This document shows, piece by piece, positions 61,617 through 64,000 of a stretch of DNA of 64,000 nucleotides (positions are counted from its first letter, which is position 1; each line of letters starts with the position of its first letter). The stretch is from the NCBI GenBank assembly GCA_023398335.1, contig JAEWSJ010000027.1, positions 1 to 64,000 on the forward strand. The letters run 5' to 3'. The notes under the pieces are model-generated. The model was not told where the DNA came from. It did no database searches and saw only the letters and a program-made list of their open reading frames with translations. Origin of the DNA: Bacillota bacterium. Its GTDB lineage: Bacteria; Bacillota_I; Bacilli_A; RFN20; CAG-288. The translations under genes and the position numbers were made by a program.

Positions 61617-64000
61617 TTAATAACTCTCCTTATTCACTTTATTGATAATGACTCTCTTCTTCAAGTAATCATATTCTTCTTCTACTGAGATAATATCTTC
61701 CTTCTTAATAACAAATGAGGACGGAAGATAAACGAAGTTTCTCTTATTCTCATCTAACAGTTCTACCTTCATTTCCCCCGCATAATATAAAGGAGAGGAA
61801 ACGACAACGTATAATTTACGATATTTCTTCTTACTAGTAATAACGTCTTCAAGGCTAAACGAGAAGACCTTACCTATCATGAAAAATTCATTTTCAAAAT
61901 CTTGTAAAGTTGGTTTGCCCTTTTTATCAATGAGTGGCATTGACGAAGATGATGAAGCAAAACGAGTAGATAATAAGATCGTATCAAGTTTATCAATCAT
62001 ATCTTTACGAGAAATATTGAATTCATCAAACGCTCCACTAAAAATAAGATTTGTCAGAGATCTCTTATCATCTTCATTTAATGATATTCGCGATAAGAAA
62101 TCAAACAAGGAAACATAATCACCTTTCTTACGCTCTTCTAAAATACGTGAAACAAAATTAGGATTAACATTCTTCACCGAATTAAATCCGACATAGAAAT
62201 AATTATCATGGAAACTAAAAAAGTCATAAGATTTATTAATTGATAAAGCGTGAAGTCCAAAAGCAAAACGAGATAACTCTTGTTTAATCTTAATAAACTT
62301 ATCATCGGACAATGATATCTTATTAAGACTAGCTAAATAAAATTCTTCCGGATAATTCGCTTTATAATAAGCCAAAGTATAAGTAAGGAAGGCGTAAGAT
62401 ACTGCGTGAGCCTTATTAAAACCATAAGAAGCAAATTCAAGTATTAAAGAATATATCTTTTCTGCTTCTTCTAAAGAATACTTATTTTTTACCGCACCAT
62501 TGATAAACTCTTTTTTAAGTTGTTCCATCTGTTCATATTTCTTTTTAGAAATAGCTTGTCGAAGAAGATCAGCCTTACCACCATCAAAAATAGCAACTTT
62601 ACGAGCAATGCTCATAATCTGTTCTTGATAGATTATTATCCCATATGTTTCTTTCAATAATTCATTTATTATCGGAGAAGAATAAGAATATTTTTCTTGC
62701 CCGTTTTTTCTACGAGCATACGAAGCGATATTTTTCATCGGACCAGGACGATAAAGTGCAATTAAATCCGCCAGTCCAATGATAGAATTAGGCTTAATTA
62801 AACGAATAGTGTTACGCATTCCACTCGATTCTAACTGAAATAAATCCACTAGTAATAATTCATCGATAACATTAAACGATTTAGCATCATTTAAGTTAGC
62901 TATGATATTCGGAAGTTTTTTTCCATTTGAAATAATATTGTTTTCAATTTTTGAAATAAAAGATAGATTAGATAATGCTAAAATATCCATTTTTAGGAAT
63001 CCCATTTGCTCTAACGTTTGATACTCATACCCCGCCACCGAAATAGCAGAAGGAGAAGTTGTAAGCGGAATATATCTATCAAGTCGTTCATTTGATAAAA
63101 TCACTCCAGCCGCATGCATAGATGTATTAACCGGATAATCAAACACAAGTTTACTTAAATCAATTATTTTTTTATAGTATTCATCTTTATATAACTTAAT
63201 TAAAAATTTATTATTTGTTAATTCTTCTTTAAAGTTTTTACCCTTAAATGATATAGCTTTTGATAAAGTTGAGATCCTGTCTTCGGGTACGTTAAAAATC
63301 ATTCCAATGTTTTTAATTGCTGAACGCATCTGTAAGGTTTGATAAGTAACTATCGCGGAAACACGACTATCGCCATACTTTGCTCGAAGGTAATTAACCA
63401 CTTCTTCTCTCTTATCATCTTCGAAATCCACATCAATATCCGGCATTGTTTTTCTTAAAGGATTTAAAAATCTTTCAAAAGTTAAATTGAATTTTATTGG
63501 ATTAATATCCGTAATTCCTAATGAATACGAAACAAGAGACCCAGCCGCACTTCCTCTTCCAGGACCAACTTTAATTTTGTTCTTCTTTGCAAAGTTAATA
63601 TAATCCGCCACAATAAGAAAATAGTCGTTAAAACCCATTGAATCAATGATGGATAATTCATAATTCAATTGGTGTAAGTATTTTGCTTCAATTGAAGAAG
63701 AAAATCTTTTATTCAAACCACTTAACGCCGCTTGATATAAATCCTCTTTAGATGAAGAAGAATACTGAATAATCGAGCCTCTATTTTTCATAAATTCAAA
63801 AGAAATAGCGGAAACAATTTTCTCTTCTTCCGCAATTTCTGTTAAAAGGTATATTTTATCCTTAACTTTGGTTGAAATCAAAAAATAAGGCCCAGACGTA
63901 ATTAAATCTTTCTCTTGAACTACTGTTTTTGTTCCGATTGCTGATAACAAACAAAAAGTCTTATAAGAATCCGCTGAATCTAAATATTGAACTTTTGGAA
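61617..64000 (-). CDS. dnaE: DNA polymerase III alpha subunit DnaE, C-terminal part
   Basis: The frame is open to the right edge and the N-terminus (PHP domain) lies outside; an apparent start at 63950 is only an in-frame TTG. In-window residues carry the C-family polymerase core: GPGRGSAAGSLVSYSLGI, PDIDVDFEDDKREEV (catalytic aspartates), MHAAGVILS, ALYRPGPMKNIASYARR, TYGIIIYQEQIMSIA and FASYGFNKAHAVSYAFLTY. The part after about residue 640 is short with only a weak OB-like end. It is a replicative polymerase subunit. It is followed by polA. Confidence 0.93.
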   Translation of the reverse strand, partial: PKVQYLDSADSYKTFCLLSAIGTKTVVQEKDLITSGPYFLISTKVKDKIYLLTEIAEEEKIVSAISFEFMKNRGSIIQYSSSSKEDLYQAALSGLNKRFSSSIEAKYLHQLNYELSIIDSMGFNDYFLIVADYINFAKKNKIKVGPGRGSAAGSLVSYSLGITDINPIKFNLTFERFLNPLRKTMPDIDVDFEDDKREEVVNYLRAKYGDSRVSAIVTYQTLQMRSAIKNIGMIFNVPEDRISTLSKAISFKGKNFKEELTNNKFLIKLYKDEYYKKIIDLSKLVFDYPVNTSMHAAGVILSNERLDRYIPLTTSPSAISVAGYEYQTLEQMGFLKMDILALSNLSFISKIENNIISNGKKLPNIIANLNDAKSFNVIDELLLVDLFQLESSGMRNTIRLIKPNSIIGLADLIALYRPGPMKNIASYARRKNGQEKYSYSSPIINELLKETYGIIIYQEQIMSIARKVAIFDGGKADLLRQAISKKKYEQMEQLKKEFINGAVKNKYSLEEAEKIYSLILEFASYGFNKAHAVSYAFLTYTLAYYKANYPEEFYLASLNKISLSDDKFIKIKQELSRFAFGLHALSINKSYDFFSFHDNYFYVGFNSVKNVNPNFVSRILEERKKGDYVSLFDFLSRISLNEDDKRSLTNLIFSGAFDEFNISRKDMIDKLDTILLSTRFASSSSSMPLIDKKGKPTLQDFENEFFMIGKVFSFSLEDVITSKKKYRKLYVVVSSPLYYAGEMKVELLDENKRNFVYLPSSFVIKKEDIISVEEEYDYLKKRVIINKVNKESY

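Overview
The window looks like a chromosome segment of a low-GC Bacillota, probably a gut-type lineage of class Bacilli or Erysipelotrichia close to the Mollicutes. The evidence is the very AT-rich sequence, strong AGGAGG-type ribosome binding sites, TTGACA/TATAAT promoters, the classical S10-spc ribosomal order, tRNA genes that encode CCA, and a type II-A CRISPR-Cas9 locus. UGA acts as a stop: the rplP/rpmC, feoB and cas2/csn2 junctions all use ATGA overlaps. I cannot name a genus from sequence alone.

Layout. 1-7260: S10-spc ribosomal operon on the minus strand from rpsJ to the start of rpsH, with a consensus promoter; L5 and L23 carry unusual Lys/Ala-rich N-terminal extensions. 7470-13305: a domain-permuted membrane GH3 glycosidase with a lipoprotein partner and a cre-like site, then an AgrC/AgrA-type two-component system. 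13450-14670: a graveyard of broken genes (membrane protein, TetR-like regulator, serine recombinase). 14675-16443: a small BECR-like toxin candidate with a putative immunity partner, then a frameshifted HTH-membrane gene. 16697-17004: three tRNAs. 17144-19942: copper module (csoR, and copA fused in frame to copZ with an internal start). 20034-25000: ruvX, the rplM-rpsI operon, aldose epimerase and O-antigen-ligase-like genes. 24805-28436: feoA-feoB-FeoB-associated protein and divergent cysK.

28860-45744 is a defence island: a 1578-residue DUF4011-helicase-Vsr-like-DUF3320 protein; divergently, two tandem paralogous SLFN-g3 (DUF2075) helicases, one with an N-terminal GIY-YIG nuclease and the other with a PD-(D/E)XK nuclease; then a 25-repeat CRISPR array, csn2, cas2, cas1, cas9 and a divergent tracrRNA. 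A decayed IS3-type element (45883-47418) closes it. The paired nuclease-helicases are the best candidate for an undescribed system.

47784-52363 groups a PI-PLC-like enzyme, an EEP-fold phosphodiesterase, a GDPD and an MFS transporter, which together suggest phospholipid head-group scavenging. 52592-54771 is a collagen-like lipoprotein gene whose signal peptide is thrown out of frame by an A7 tract. The right end holds a HAD phosphatase, a PAS-like broken gene, tRNA-Trp, yqeY, a mutM-coaE gene fusion, polA, and dnaE, which runs off the window.
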